From MGML01 sp964493985 (GTDB lineage Bacteria; Chloroflexota; Dehalococcoidia; Dehalococcoidales; UBA2162): a stretch of DNA of 48,429 nucleotides. How positions within the stretch are numbered: the stretch's first letter is position 1; each line of letters opens with the position of its first letter. Position numbers and translations under genes: made by a program. Positions 8,135-16,373 of the stretch are shown here, in pieces. Under the pieces are notes generated by a model. That model was not told the DNA's origin. It was given only the letters and a program-made list of their open reading frames with translations, and ran no database searches. The stretch lies in NCBI GenBank assembly GCA_964493985.1, contig CAZBQL010000009.1, positions 1 through 48,429 of the forward strand. Direction: 5' to 3'.

Positions 8135-8515
8135 CTAGCCTATAAGCGATGTTAAGTGAATTACACCGAGTAACGATAGAATGACAAGGCTGTTGGATAC
8201 CGCGACTCCGGAAACGACCGCTGTCAGAGACCGCCATTTGTTCGCTCCTATCATCCAGCAGAGAGATGAAGCTCCATAAACACCGATAGTCGGAAAGGGG
8301 ACTGCCATCAGCATCGCGAGACCAACCAGTCCGTATTTTTTTATTATCGGAGAATCGCCTTTTCTTCTTGCTCTTTCAAGAAAACGGCTGAAAAAGAGCC
8401 ACTTCTTTAATACTCTGTTATGGGAAAAATTGAGGAAATACCAGACGCCGAGGAAAACAGCTATTGAGTAAACGGTAGCGATGGCGAATAACACGCCCGG
8501 GTGAAGACCAAACAA
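8135..8515 (-). CDS. COG2426-type small membrane protein (putative small multidrug export family)
   Basis: The 126-aa protein has about four hydrophobic segments and the family's central stretch (KKYGLVGLAMLMAVPFPTIGVYGAS), in which PFP-x-T-G-x-x-x-A is the conserved signature of COG2426/PF06695. The transport function given to this family is weakly supported in general. Translation probably starts at a TTG (8515-8513), nine bases after GGGAGG. That ribosome site lies in the 3' arm of a 12-bp hairpin (8516-8564), so initiation is likely conditional. No partner gene is adjacent. Confidence 0.75.
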   Translation of the reverse strand: MFGLHPGVLFAIATVYSIAVFLGVWYFLNFSHNRVLKKWLFFSRFLERARRKGDSPIIKKYGLVGLAMLMAVPFPTIGVYGASSLCWMIGANKWRSLTAVVSGVAVSNSLVILSLLGVIHLTSLIG

Positions 8516-8564
8516 ATTGGATAACCTCCCTGACTATTTCGTAGCGCTTGCAAGGTTATCCAAT
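8516..8564 (-). promoter_or_regulatory. Hairpin that sequesters the ribosome site of the COG2426 gene
   Basis: In the minus-strand transcript ATTGGATAACCT (8564-8553) pairs perfectly with AGGTTATCCAAT (8527-8516) across a 25-nt loop. The 3' arm contains the last bases of the GGGAGG Shine-Dalgarno site (8530-8525) and ends immediately before the TTG start. Such a stem would block ribosome binding unless opened. Confidence 0.6.
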
Positions 8565-8714
8565 ACTTATTTCTAATTTTAATTATACGTATCCTGTAAC
8601 CAGTCTCTTACTACTATTTATAGTATACAGTATTTTTGCCGATTCATCACATTAGCAGTCCACATGAATGTTTTCACGGGTCAGGTTGAGGGACAACATG
8701 AATAGTCAATATGC

Positions 8715-9980
8715 CTACCTGTATACGCCGTATTCCTTGGTAAATTCGATCATCGCCTTAAGATTCCTGGGGTTCACTTCCTCCACGGATGTGCTGGGCG
8801 AGAGGATGAAGCCGCCGTCTTTTCCCACGTTATCGATAAGCTTTTTGCAGTAAGCGATAACATCGTCTTCAGTGCCTACCTGGAGAAGCGAGACAGGAAC
8901 ATTACCCGATATACAGCAGTGGTCCTTGAGGATTTCTTTAGCCCGGATTATATCCGATGCCTCGAATCCGGCGGTGAATTTTCCTTTTGGCAACTCAAAC
9001 AAATACTCGATACGGCTGTCAAAGTGACCTTCGATGAAAAAATTGGGTGTGGCTCCGCGTTCGCAGAGGGTGGTTATCAGCTTTTTACAGGTCGGCCAGT
9101 AGAACTTCTCAAACTGGTCTTTCGACAGGAACTCTTCGATACCCCGGGTGTTGGTCATGAATATCCTTATGTCGCCATTCTCATCCGGTACCAGCGGAGT
9201 CTTTTTCAACTGTTCGCTGAGGATAAAATCACAGAGTTCGATGAGTTTATCAGACTGGCGGAACATAGCCAGCATAGTGTTATGCATACCGGAAAGCGAA
9301 TGAGAGATAATATCGAAAGGTGGCAGAGCGCCTACCATACGGGTCGCATAGTATCCATAGCTTTCCATTAGTTTCCATAATTTTTCCTGTTTATCCTGCT
9401 CTTTTCTCATTTTATGGCCTGATTCCCTGAGTAGATCGATAGCTTCCTCTACCTCGGGATCGGAGAGCGCCATCGCCAGTCCCTGCGCGGCGCCGGGCCC
9501 GCTAAAGAGCTGGTAAAGGGGAGGGAAATTTCCAAGTCCCTTAAGTTTATCGCTTATTCGGGGAAGCTGGACTCGAAGCATATAATCGGTAGGGTCTTTC
9601 ATATACAGGTCGAATTCATCTGTTTTCAGCCCGTCAATCTCGATAGACTGGTGTCCGTGGTACGGATTGACACCGAACCCCGGCAATTTCATGGTCTTCA
9701 ATTCGAGCATCGCCTGAGCTTCACCACACTGGTAGCTGGTAGCGCCGAAGGAATCCGGACGGAAGTCCTGGAGGGTCTTTTCACAGGCGGCATACCATGC
9801 ATTGAAGTCAGTATAGGCAGCGGCGAATGGTATACCCGTATATCTGGCGGGAAAATATCCCATCGGGCAGTTTACCGGTACCCTGTCGGGAATGCCGACT
9901 GTCCAGGCAGTATGGATTCTTTCATATCTTTCTTTACGGAGCTGTTCCGCCGGTTTACCGATATCAGGATCCTTGAACAT
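8715..9980 (-). CDS. Uroporphyrinogen decarboxylase (URO-D) family protein, probably a methyltransferase
   Basis: The 421-aa protein is a TIM-barrel of the URO-D/MtaA superfamily. It is not a true HemE: the N-terminal substrate-binding motif of HemE is absent and the protein is longer. Family marks are the RVPVNCPMGYFPARY entry strand, FIEGHFDSRIEYL and a late CCISGNVPVSLLQVG stretch. Members of this class in anaerobes serve corrinoid-dependent methyl transfer. A direct repeat near its promoter (10036-10070) may be an operator. It has a GGAGG ribosome site 10 bases before the ATG. No corrinoid protein or activator lies next to it, so the methyl donor is unknown. Confidence 0.82.
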   Translation of the reverse strand: MFKDPDIGKPAEQLRKERYERIHTAWTVGIPDRVPVNCPMGYFPARYTGIPFAAAYTDFNAWYAACEKTLQDFRPDSFGATSYQCGEAQAMLELKTMKLPGFGVNPYHGHQSIEIDGLKTDEFDLYMKDPTDYMLRVQLPRISDKLKGLGNFPPLYQLFSGPGAAQGLAMALSDPEVEEAIDLLRESGHKMRKEQDKQEKLWKLMESYGYYATRMVGALPPFDIISHSLSGMHNTMLAMFRQSDKLIELCDFILSEQLKKTPLVPDENGDIRIFMTNTRGIEEFLSKDQFEKFYWPTCKKLITTLCERGATPNFFIEGHFDSRIEYLFELPKGKFTAGFEASDIIRAKEILKDHCCISGNVPVSLLQVGTEDDVIAYCKKLIDNVGKDGGFILSPSTSVEEVNPRNLKAMIEFTKEYGVYR

Positions 9981-10035
9981 AGATATATATCCTCCAAGAT
10001 TGTATTTGCTATGAATTGGGTGTATGAATCGGATT

Positions 10036-10070
10036 TTATATAATGTTACATCAGGTTATATGAGGTTACA
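10036..10070. repeat. Direct repeat in the URO-D promoter region, possible operator
   Basis: TTATATAATGTTACA (10036-10050) and TTATATGAGGTTACA (10056-10070) match at 13 of 15 positions with a 20-bp period, about two helical turns. They lie 55-90 bases upstream of the URO-D start in a gap holding no gene. Tandem sites on one DNA face suit a dimeric regulator. Confidence 0.45.
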
Positions 10071-10126
10071 ACAGACAATTGATACACTGCTTAATTGCCG
10101 GTAGATGGAATAATATATGAGGATTT

Positions 10127-10705
10127 TCAACTGGAGAAGTACTGGAGGGCGAGTTTTATCTTTTCTTCGAGTGATATGTCTGATTCAGGAAGGGAAGCTG
10201 CAGCCCGACTGGCTTCCGCTATCGAGTATCCTAAAGAGGTAAGAGCCGCAATAACTTCAGCGTTTTCTTCGGCAAGCTGGGCAGCCGGGGCGGAAATCAG
10301 CCCGGCGCTGATCTTGTCCTTAAGCTCCAGGACAAGCCTGTTTGCCATTTTCTTGCCTATACCGGGGATAGCGGTCAATAAATCGATATTACCAGTAGCT
10401 ATTGCTGTGCTGACCTGCTCAACACTCATCGAGGAAAGCATGGCGAGGGCAAGCTTGGGACCGAGACCGGAAACTCCGGTCAGCACCTGGAATAATTCTA
10501 GTTCACCGTCGGTAGCGAATCCGTAAAGGGTCATGCTGTCGTCTCTGACGACCAGGCTGGTCTGGAGATGTACTTCCTGACCGGTACGACCGAGAGTATT
10601 GGTAGTTGATGTAGGCATATATACAAGGAAGCCGATTCCATTGACATTGACTATCGCGAAATTAGTACTTATCGATTCCAGTTTACCGTGAATGCTGGCT
10701 ATCAT
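10127..10705 (-). CDS. ruvA: Holliday junction branch migration protein RuvA
   Basis: This 192-aa protein is the DNA-binding subunit that tetramerises on Holliday junctions and loads the RuvB motor. Domain I (residues 1-65) is an OB fold opening MIASIHGKLESIS. Domain II carries two helix-hairpin-helix motifs (LTGVSGLGPKLALAML and LTAIPGIGKKMANRLVLEL). Domain III (about 145-192) is the small three-helix RuvB-contacting domain. Length and order are normal. It lies 13 bases after ruvC in a yebC-ruvC-ruvA operon; ruvB is not in this window. Confidence 0.97.
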   Translation of the reverse strand: MIASIHGKLESISTNFAIVNVNGIGFLVYMPTSTTNTLGRTGQEVHLQTSLVVRDDSMTLYGFATDGELELFQVLTGVSGLGPKLALAMLSSMSVEQVSTAIATGNIDLLTAIPGIGKKMANRLVLELKDKISAGLISAPAAQLAEENAEVIAALTSLGYSIAEASRAAASLPESDISLEEKIKLALQYFSS

Positions 10706-10718
10706 ATCAATTCCTTAG

Positions 10719-11210
10719 TCACTGCTGCAGCAGGTCATTTACGTGGGCTTCACCCATGTGACAGAGCGCTACCGCCAGCGCATCGGCGGCGTCGTTCGGT
10801 TCCGGTACGTTGTCAAGGCCAAGCTGGAGTCTTACCATTTCCTGCACCTGTTCCTTGGAACTGGCACCGTAAGTGGCAACTCGCTGCTTTATCCGGGCCG
10901 GTGTATATTCAAAGGAAGGTATATTACAGTTAGCCGCCGAAAGGATGGCAACTGCCTGCGCCCGGCCGATGGCAAGGGCTGTCCTGGCATTCTTGGCGAC
11001 AAACGGTTCTTCTATCGCAATAACATCCGGGCTGTAAGTGGATATTATTTCCATCAGGTTTTTATACAGGAAACTCAAACGCTCCCCGATGGAGGAGCGT
11101 GCCGGCGGTTTTATCACACCGCATTCTATGAATACCGGTTCGCCGTCGCCGGCTTCGATAACTCCGTATCCCATTACGACGGTTCCCGGATCGATACCTA
11201 ATATCTTCAT
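10719..11210 (-). CDS. ruvC: Crossover junction endodeoxyribonuclease RuvC
   Basis: RuvC resolves Holliday junctions by paired symmetric nicks. The protein has the RNase-H-like fold with four acidic catalytic residues visible in context: Asp in MKILGIDPGT, Glu in IAIEEPFVAKN, and the acidic pair near the end in PEPNDAADALAVALCH. I place the start at the ATG at 11210 (163 aa). A TTG at 11219 would add three residues, and neither start has a strong ribosome site. The gene lies between yebC and ruvA on one transcript. Confidence 0.96.
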   Translation of the reverse strand: MKILGIDPGTVVMGYGVIEAGDGEPVFIECGVIKPPARSSIGERLSFLYKNLMEIISTYSPDVIAIEEPFVAKNARTALAIGRAQAVAILSAANCNIPSFEYTPARIKQRVATYGASSKEQVQEMVRLQLGLDNVPEPNDAADALAVALCHMGEAHVNDLLQQ

Positions 11211-11234
11211 AATATTCAATGTACTGAGCAGAGA

Positions 11235-11990
11235 TTATTGTGCTTCAAACTTTTCGAGGATATCATCGGTGAAATGTACGTTGCTGGACACTGTCTGCAC
11301 TTCATCCAGTTCCTCCAGCTTTTGCAAGAGTCTCAAGTTCTGCAGGGCCGGTTTCTCTTCAAGATCAAGGGTGGTCTGAGGAATCATCGTAACCTCGGAT
11401 GAATATATCTCAATTCCGTCTTCTTCCAGTTTCTGTCTCACAGTCATAAAATCTTCGGGGGTTGTATAAATCTCGACATAACCTGTTTCTATATTGACAT
11501 CCTCAGCTCCGGCGTCTATTGCCTGGAGAGCCAGTTCCTGGGGGTCGTCATTCACATCGGTATCGACAATAATCATCCCCTTCGAATGGAAGAGCCAGGC
11601 TACGCAGCCGCTTTCCCCGAGGTTTCCGCCGTTGCGTGAGAACAGGTTTCGGACGTCCTGTACGGTACGGTTCTTGTTGTCACTAAGTGCCTGGACCAGT
11701 ATCGCTGCCCCACTCGGTCCGTATCCTTCCAGGACCATTTCGATCAGTGTGGTTCCTTCAGTCTCTCCGCTACCTCGCTTGATCGCGCGATCGATGTTAT
11801 CCATGGGCATGTTGGAATCTCGCGCTTTCTGGACCGCCAACCGCAGTCGGAAATTCATATCAGGGTCCGATCCTCCCTGCCTTACCGCAACAATAATTTC
11901 ACGTGTCAGTTTTGTAAAGAGTTGCCCTCTCCGCGCGTCGGCAACCCCTTTCTGGTGTTTGATTGACGCCCATTTCGAATGTCCTGACAT
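11235..11990 (-). CDS. yebC: YebC/PmpR family protein (TACO1-type)
   Basis: The 251-aa protein opens with the family hallmark MSGHSKWASIKHQKGVADA and keeps the typical length. YebC-family proteins are described as transcriptional regulators and, more recently, as helpers of translation through difficult motifs such as proline runs; which applies here cannot be told. It is the first gene of the yebC-ruvC-ruvA operon. It has a GAGGAG ribosome site and an upstream promoter at 12030-12058. Confidence 0.96.
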   Translation of the reverse strand: MSGHSKWASIKHQKGVADARRGQLFTKLTREIIVAVRQGGSDPDMNFRLRLAVQKARDSNMPMDNIDRAIKRGSGETEGTTLIEMVLEGYGPSGAAILVQALSDNKNRTVQDVRNLFSRNGGNLGESGCVAWLFHSKGMIIVDTDVNDDPQELALQAIDAGAEDVNIETGYVEIYTTPEDFMTVRQKLEEDGIEIYSSEVTMIPQTTLDLEEKPALQNLRLLQKLEELDEVQTVSSNVHFTDDILEKFEAQ

Positions 11991-12029
11991 AGCTAATACT
12001 CCTCAGCCAGACAGTTGACTTGATTGTTA

Positions 12030-12058
12030 ATTTTATCATTTCTATGTATAAGGGTAAA
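12030..12058 (-). promoter_or_regulatory. Promoter of the yebC-ruvC-ruvA operon
   Basis: On the minus strand TTTACC (12058-12053) and TAAAAT (12035-12030) lie 17 bases apart, about 40 bases before the yebC start. The -10 is strong (five of six) and the -35 weaker (four of six). Confidence 0.6.
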
Positions 12059-12098
12059 GACTGAGTGATAAACCAGGAATTGGCTATTTATTTCTTTA

Positions 12099-12127
12099 TT
12101 GACTTAGCGTCCGGTTAAGGCTAAAAT
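12099..12127 (+). promoter_or_regulatory. Promoter of the nucleotidyltransferase/acyltransferase gene
   Basis: TTGACT (12099-12104) and TAAAAT (12122-12127) are separated by 17 bases and match the consensus at five of six positions each. Transcription would begin near 12134, which excludes an ATG at 12136 as the translation start and supports 12151. Confidence 0.75.
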
Positions 12128-12150
12128 CACTTCAAATGGAGGTAGAAAGC

Positions 12151-13374
12151 ATGCCAATCAAGGCAGTGTTAATCGCCGCGGGCGAAGGGAAACGGATGCG
12201 ACCGCTTACCTATAACAGGCCGAAGGTAATGCTGTCGATTGCCGGAAAACCGATTCTGGAACACCTGCTGCTTGAAATGAAAAAGGCAGGGATGAAGGAA
12301 TTCGTCTTCGTAACCGGATATCATGAGGATAACGTAAAAGTGTACTTCGGCTCCGGTGAAAAATGGGAAGTGAATATACAGTACGTTACCCAGGTAAACC
12401 GGGCGGGTACCGCCGATGCCGTACGAACTGTCGAGAATTATGTCAGTGACAGGTTCCTGGTAGCAAATGGTGATATCATCATCGATTCCCGAGATATTAA
12501 AACTATTGCTGAATGTCCTGGTAATACCATGAGTCTATTTGAAGTGGGTAATCCGGAGGAGTTGGGTACCGTGGAGGTAGAAGGCGACTCTGTAGAACGT
12601 ATATATGAGAAAGTCGATAACCCTCCTTCAAATCTGGCTAACTCAGGTCTCTATCTTTTTACAGAAGACATTTTCAAAGCTATTACCCAGACTCCGTTAT
12701 CGCAGCGGGGTGAGTACGAGTTAACCGACTCGGTACAGTGGCTTATTGATAATAATATAAAGGTAGCTTATCGAAAACTTGAAAAATGGCTGGATACCAG
12801 TTACCCGTGGGACCTGTTGACAGCAAATGAAAATCTGCTTGCTGGTCTCAACTCCGATATTCAAGGTGACGTTGAAGACAATGCAATTCTCAAAGGTGCC
12901 GTAAGTGTAGGGAAGGGCAGTGTGATAAGGTCCGGCTCCTATATTACCGGTCCGGTTGTAATCGGGGAAGACTGCGTGATCGGTCCGAACTGCTATATCA
13001 GGCCAAGTACAGCCATAGGTAATGGATGCCATGTCGGGGCGGCGGTGGAGATAAAGAACTCCATAATTATGAACGGAAGCAAAGTACCTCATCTAAGTTA
13101 TGTCGGGGACAGTGTTATCGGTGAAGACTGTAACCTTGGAGCGGGAACAAAAGTAGCCAATCTCAAGTTGAATAAGAAAGAGATATCTATTGAGGGAAAG
13201 GATACGGGAAGGCGTAAACTGGGAGTAATTATGGGCGACGGAGTGGAGACAGGTATCAATTCATCCATTAACGTGGGGACCATAATAGGCAGCGATTCGC
13301 GAATAGGCCCGGGAACATTTATCAGTGGAAATCTACCTCCGAGATCCAGAGTGTTCATAAGTAAAAGTAACTAG
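12151..13374 (+). CDS. Bifunctional sugar-1-phosphate nucleotidylyltransferase/acyltransferase (GlmU-like)
   Basis: The start at 12151 is chosen because GGAGGT lies 7 bases upstream, giving 407 aa. Residues 1 to about 230 form a nucleotidyltransferase with the activation loop AAGEGKRMRPLTYNRPK and a metal-binding Asp in VANGDIIID. About 240-400 is a left-handed beta-helix of hexapeptide repeats (VGKGSVIRSGSYITGPVVIG). The organisation matches archaeal-type GlmU/ST0452-like enzymes and related glucose-1-phosphate thymidylyltransferases. It probably makes UDP-GlcNAc or a similar activated sugar for the cell envelope. The exact nucleotide and sugar are inferred, not seen. Confidence 0.88.
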   Translation: MPIKAVLIAAGEGKRMRPLTYNRPKVMLSIAGKPILEHLLLEMKKAGMKEFVFVTGYHEDNVKVYFGSGEKWEVNIQYVTQVNRAGTADAVRTVENYVSDRFLVANGDIIIDSRDIKTIAECPGNTMSLFEVGNPEELGTVEVEGDSVERIYEKVDNPPSNLANSGLYLFTEDIFKAITQTPLSQRGEYELTDSVQWLIDNNIKVAYRKLEKWLDTSYPWDLLTANENLLAGLNSDIQGDVEDNAILKGAVSVGKGSVIRSGSYITGPVVIGEDCVIGPNCYIRPSTAIGNGCHVGAAVEIKNSIIMNGSKVPHLSYVGDSVIGEDCNLGAGTKVANLKLNKKEISIEGKDTGRRKLGVIMGDGVETGINSSINVGTIIGSDSRIGPGTFISGNLPPRSRVFISKSN

Positions 13375-13603
13375 CCGGAGTGTTAAGTATCGACTTCAAG
13401 GGGCTTTCTGAACGATTTTTTCACGCTTATGTATTAACTCATAAAATAGGTTGACAGTTAGTTTCCTTCCATGTTAAACATAGTAGTTTTGGTATCGGTC
13501 ATAAATCCCTATAACCGTGAGTAAAGTGACATATACCAGATATAAAAATTGAATAATACCGATAAAAAACAGTGATAAATATTTAAAAATATTGCCGATT
13601 TAT

Positions 13604-13632
13604 TTGACTTCTCCTTAACTGTAAGATATACT
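13604..13632 (+). promoter_or_regulatory. Promoter of the Wood-Ljungdahl operon
   Basis: TTGACT (13604-13609) and TATACT (13627-13632) are 17 bases apart, each five of six to consensus. Start of transcription is expected near 13639, leaving a leader of about 80 bases before the first gene. No comparable promoter was noticed at later genes of the cluster. Confidence 0.8.
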
Positions 13633-13660
13633 GTTTTCGAGAAGAAGAGGTGAGGTTATC

Positions 13661-13694
13661 AAGCTGAGTTTCATATCTGACATCGTCTCAGCTT
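13661..13694 (+). promoter_or_regulatory. Leader hairpin before the first Wood-Ljungdahl gene
   Basis: AAGCTGAG (13661-13668) pairs with CTCAGCTT (13687-13694) across 18 bases and is followed by TTATTG. The T-run is short for an efficient terminator. It may be an attenuator, a protein site or simple mRNA protection. Confidence 0.4.
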
Positions 13695-13717
13695 TTATTG
13701 TGTCTTACGGGTATTAG

Positions 13718-14506
13718 ATGAAAATTGCTATAAGCGGAAAAGGTGGAGTAGGTAAAACTCTATTGGCTTCTCTCCTGGCGAAAATATTCGCTCAGTCCGG
13801 ATATTCAGTTATCGCTATCGATGCTGACCCCGATGCGAACCTGGCAGCAACTCTTGGTTTTCCCGAACCGGAGAAAATAACTCCCATATCGGAAATGGCA
13901 GACCTTATCGAGGAAAGGACCGGAGCACGACCCGGCCAATCAGCTCCGTATTTTAAACTAAATCCAAAGGTAGATGATATTCCGGAAAAGTTTGCCATGA
14001 AAATGGATGGCATCAGGCTGATGCTGATGGGCAGGGTGAAGAGAGGTGGTGCAGGATGTTATTGCCCGGAAAGCGCTTTACTCCAGACATTGATGTCTCA
14101 TTTACTTCTTGCCAGAAATGAAGTGGTGATAATGGATATGGAAGCCGGGATTGAGCATCTGGGAAGAGGAACGGCAAGGGCTGTCGATAAATTGATAATC
14201 GTGGTAGAACCTGGTAGAAGAAGCATTGAAACCGCCACAAGTATTAGAGGACTTGCATCGGAGATAGGGTTGGAAAGCCTTGCTGTTGTAGGCAATAAAG
14301 TAAGAAATGAATCGGACAGGGAGTTCCTAATATCGAACCTGCCCGGTTTTGATTTTCTGGGATTTATACCATATGACCAGGCAGTAATTGAAGCTGACCA
14401 TGCCAATTTGTCACCGCTGGAATCGAGTGAACAAATCAGGGACGCAGTATCAGAGATTTACAACAAGCTTCTTGCCCAAACTAAAAAGGCAGCGGAAAAA
14501 TTATAA
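13718..14506 (+). CDS. cooC: CooC-type nickel-insertion ATPase (first copy)
   Basis: This 262-aa cytoplasmic protein is a MinD/ParA-like P-loop ATPase of the CooC/AcsF class, which matures the Ni-containing cluster of CODH or ACS. The deviant Walker A motif is GKGGVGKT (residues 7-14) and an IDADPDANLA segment follows. The nickel-binding CXC signature is GCYCPE (Cys114, Cys116), placed as in known CooC. No strong ribosome site precedes the ATG. It is the first gene of the operon and is paired with a second copy after fhs, suggesting one serves CODH and the other ACS. Confidence 0.92.
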   Translation: MKIAISGKGGVGKTLLASLLAKIFAQSGYSVIAIDADPDANLAATLGFPEPEKITPISEMADLIEERTGARPGQSAPYFKLNPKVDDIPEKFAMKMDGIRLMLMGRVKRGGAGCYCPESALLQTLMSHLLLARNEVVIMDMEAGIEHLGRGTARAVDKLIIVVEPGRRSIETATSIRGLASEIGLESLAVVGNKVRNESDREFLISNLPGFDFLGFIPYDQAVIEADHANLSPLESSEQIRDAVSEIYNKLLAQTKKAAEKL

Positions 14507-14583
14507 AAAAAAGAGGTAGTATAACTATCTCTCTGTAATACCCGGCATGGGGAACAATTAATACATATATTTAAGGAGGTTTT

Positions 14584-16347
14584 ATGGCTTACGATGCTGT
14601 AAAAATGAAGGACTGGGAAATTTCCGAAGCCGCTGAAGAGAATATGCCTACGCCGGATGAATGGCGGGTAAACCTGGGACTGGAAAAAGACGAAATTCTT
14701 CCCTACGGGAGAATAGCTAAACTTGATTTTTTGAAAATTATAGATCGTCTGAAGGACAAGCCGGATGGTAAGTATATTGAAGTAACCGCTATTACTCCGA
14801 CACCCCTGGGGGAAGGTAAAAGCACCACTTCCTGTGGCCTTATCGAAGGAATGGGGAAACGAGGTTTGAGCGTAGGCGGCGCGCTGCGGCAGCCTTCGGG
14901 CGGACCTACCATGAATATAAAAGGTACTGCGGCAGGCGGCGGTAATTCGCTGCTTATTCCAATGACAGAGTTTTCCATGGGTCTTACCGGCGATATCAAT
15001 GATATTATGAACGCTCATAACCTTGCGATGGTCGCTTTGACAGCAAGGATGCAGCACGAAAGAAATTATGATGACGAACGTCTTCAAAAACTGACCCGTA
15101 TGCGTCGTCTTGATGTTGATCCTACCAGGGTGGAAATGGGATGGATTATCGATTTCTGCGCCCAGAGCCTGAGGAATATAGTTATCGGTCTGGGCGGTCG
15201 CATGGACGGATATACCATGCAGTCAAAGTTCGGAATCGCGGTCAGTTCCGAGTTGATGGCGATGCTTTCTATCGTCACTGATCTTGCTGACCTGCGTGAT
15301 AGGATGGACCAGATCACGGTGGCCTATGACAAGAAAGGAAATCCGGTAACAACCGGTGATCTTGAAGTAGGCGGAGCCATGACAGCCTGGATGAGGAATA
15401 CTATCAATCCGACACTAATGTGTACGGCGGAATATCAACCCTGCCTGGTCCATGCCGGACCATTTGCCAATATTGCTGTCGGACAGTCATCGATCATCGC
15501 CGACAGAATCGGTCTGAAGATGTTCGATTACCACATTACGGAAAGTGGTTTTGCTGCAGATATTGGTTTCGAGAAATTCTGGAACGTGAAGTGCCGGTAC
15601 AGTGGGCTTAAACCGCATGTCTCAGTTCTTACCACAACCATTCGTGCTCTCAAGATGCATGGTGGCGGACCGAGGGTGGTAGCCGGACTAAAACTTCCCG
15701 AAGAATATACAAAAGAAAATGTAGGCCTGGTAGAAGCGGGCCTGCCGAATATGCAGCATCTCATCGGAGTTATCAGGAAATCAGGTATCAATCCTGTCGT
15801 CTGTATTAACAAGTTCCACACGGATACTCCAGCCGAAGTAGCAATAGTCAGAAAGGCTGCTGAAGCGGCGGGTGCACGAGTTGCTGAGAGCAGTCACTGG
15901 GCAGATGGCGGTGACGGAGCTTTGGAGCTTGCGGACGTTGTCAAGGAAGCCTGCGAGGAGGAAAATGAGTTCAGATTCCTGTATCCGAACGAGATGAAAC
16001 TCCGAGAGCGTGTCAATTTGATTGCTAAGGAAGTTTACGGAGCTGACGGAGTATCATGGACCGCAGATGCTGAAGCGAAAGCTAAAAAATTCGAAGAAGA
16101 CCCGAAGTATAACGAATACGCTACAATGATGGTCAAGACTCACCTGAGCCTTACTCATGATCCGAATCTCAAGGGTGTTCCTAAAGGATGGATTCTGCCG
16201 GTACGTGATGTCCTGATATATTCGGGTGCCAAGTTCCTGTGTCCGGTTGCTGGTACCATTACGCTTATGCCGGGGACCAGTTCAGATCCGGCTCTGAGAA
16301 GAGTGGACGTCGATGTCAAGACAGGAAAAGTACAGGGGTTATTCTAG
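14584..16347 (+). CDS. fhs: Formate--tetrahydrofolate ligase
   Basis: Fhs activates formate with ATP to 10-formyl-THF, the entry step of the methyl branch. The 587-aa protein has the N-terminal P-loop TPTPLGEGKSTT (residues 71-82) and the LRQPSGGPTMNIKGTAAGGG and FDYHITESGF conserved stretches. It is somewhat longer than the usual 555-560 aa because of an N-terminal extension and internal insertions (for example near MQHERNYDDERLQKL). A strong AAGGAGG lies a few bases before the ATG. Flanking cooC copies and folD downstream place it firmly in the acetyl-CoA pathway. No formate dehydrogenase is present to supply its substrate. Confidence 0.97.
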   Translation: MAYDAVKMKDWEISEAAEENMPTPDEWRVNLGLEKDEILPYGRIAKLDFLKIIDRLKDKPDGKYIEVTAITPTPLGEGKSTTSCGLIEGMGKRGLSVGGALRQPSGGPTMNIKGTAAGGGNSLLIPMTEFSMGLTGDINDIMNAHNLAMVALTARMQHERNYDDERLQKLTRMRRLDVDPTRVEMGWIIDFCAQSLRNIVIGLGGRMDGYTMQSKFGIAVSSELMAMLSIVTDLADLRDRMDQITVAYDKKGNPVTTGDLEVGGAMTAWMRNTINPTLMCTAEYQPCLVHAGPFANIAVGQSSIIADRIGLKMFDYHITESGFAADIGFEKFWNVKCRYSGLKPHVSVLTTTIRALKMHGGGPRVVAGLKLPEEYTKENVGLVEAGLPNMQHLIGVIRKSGINPVVCINKFHTDTPAEVAIVRKAAEAAGARVAESSHWADGGDGALELADVVKEACEEENEFRFLYPNEMKLRERVNLIAKEVYGADGVSWTADAEAKAKKFEEDPKYNEYATMMVKTHLSLTHDPNLKGVPKGWILPVRDVLIYSGAKFLCPVAGTITLMPGTSSDPALRRVDVDVKTGKVQGLF

Positions 16348-16373
16348 ACTATTTATGAGCGGAGGATATTTGA

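Larger units (their letters stand above)
13375..13717. other. Intergenic stretch of 343 bp ahead of the Wood-Ljungdahl operon
   Basis: No gene was found. It is AT-rich and contains the operon promoter (13604-13632) and a leader hairpin (13661-13694). A TTGACA at about 13451 lacks a good -10. The rest is featureless. Confidence 0.65.

Noticed and set aside
14458..15087. 209-codon minus-strand frame
   Set aside because: It is antisense to the end of cooC and the start of fhs, with no family resemblance; shadow frame.
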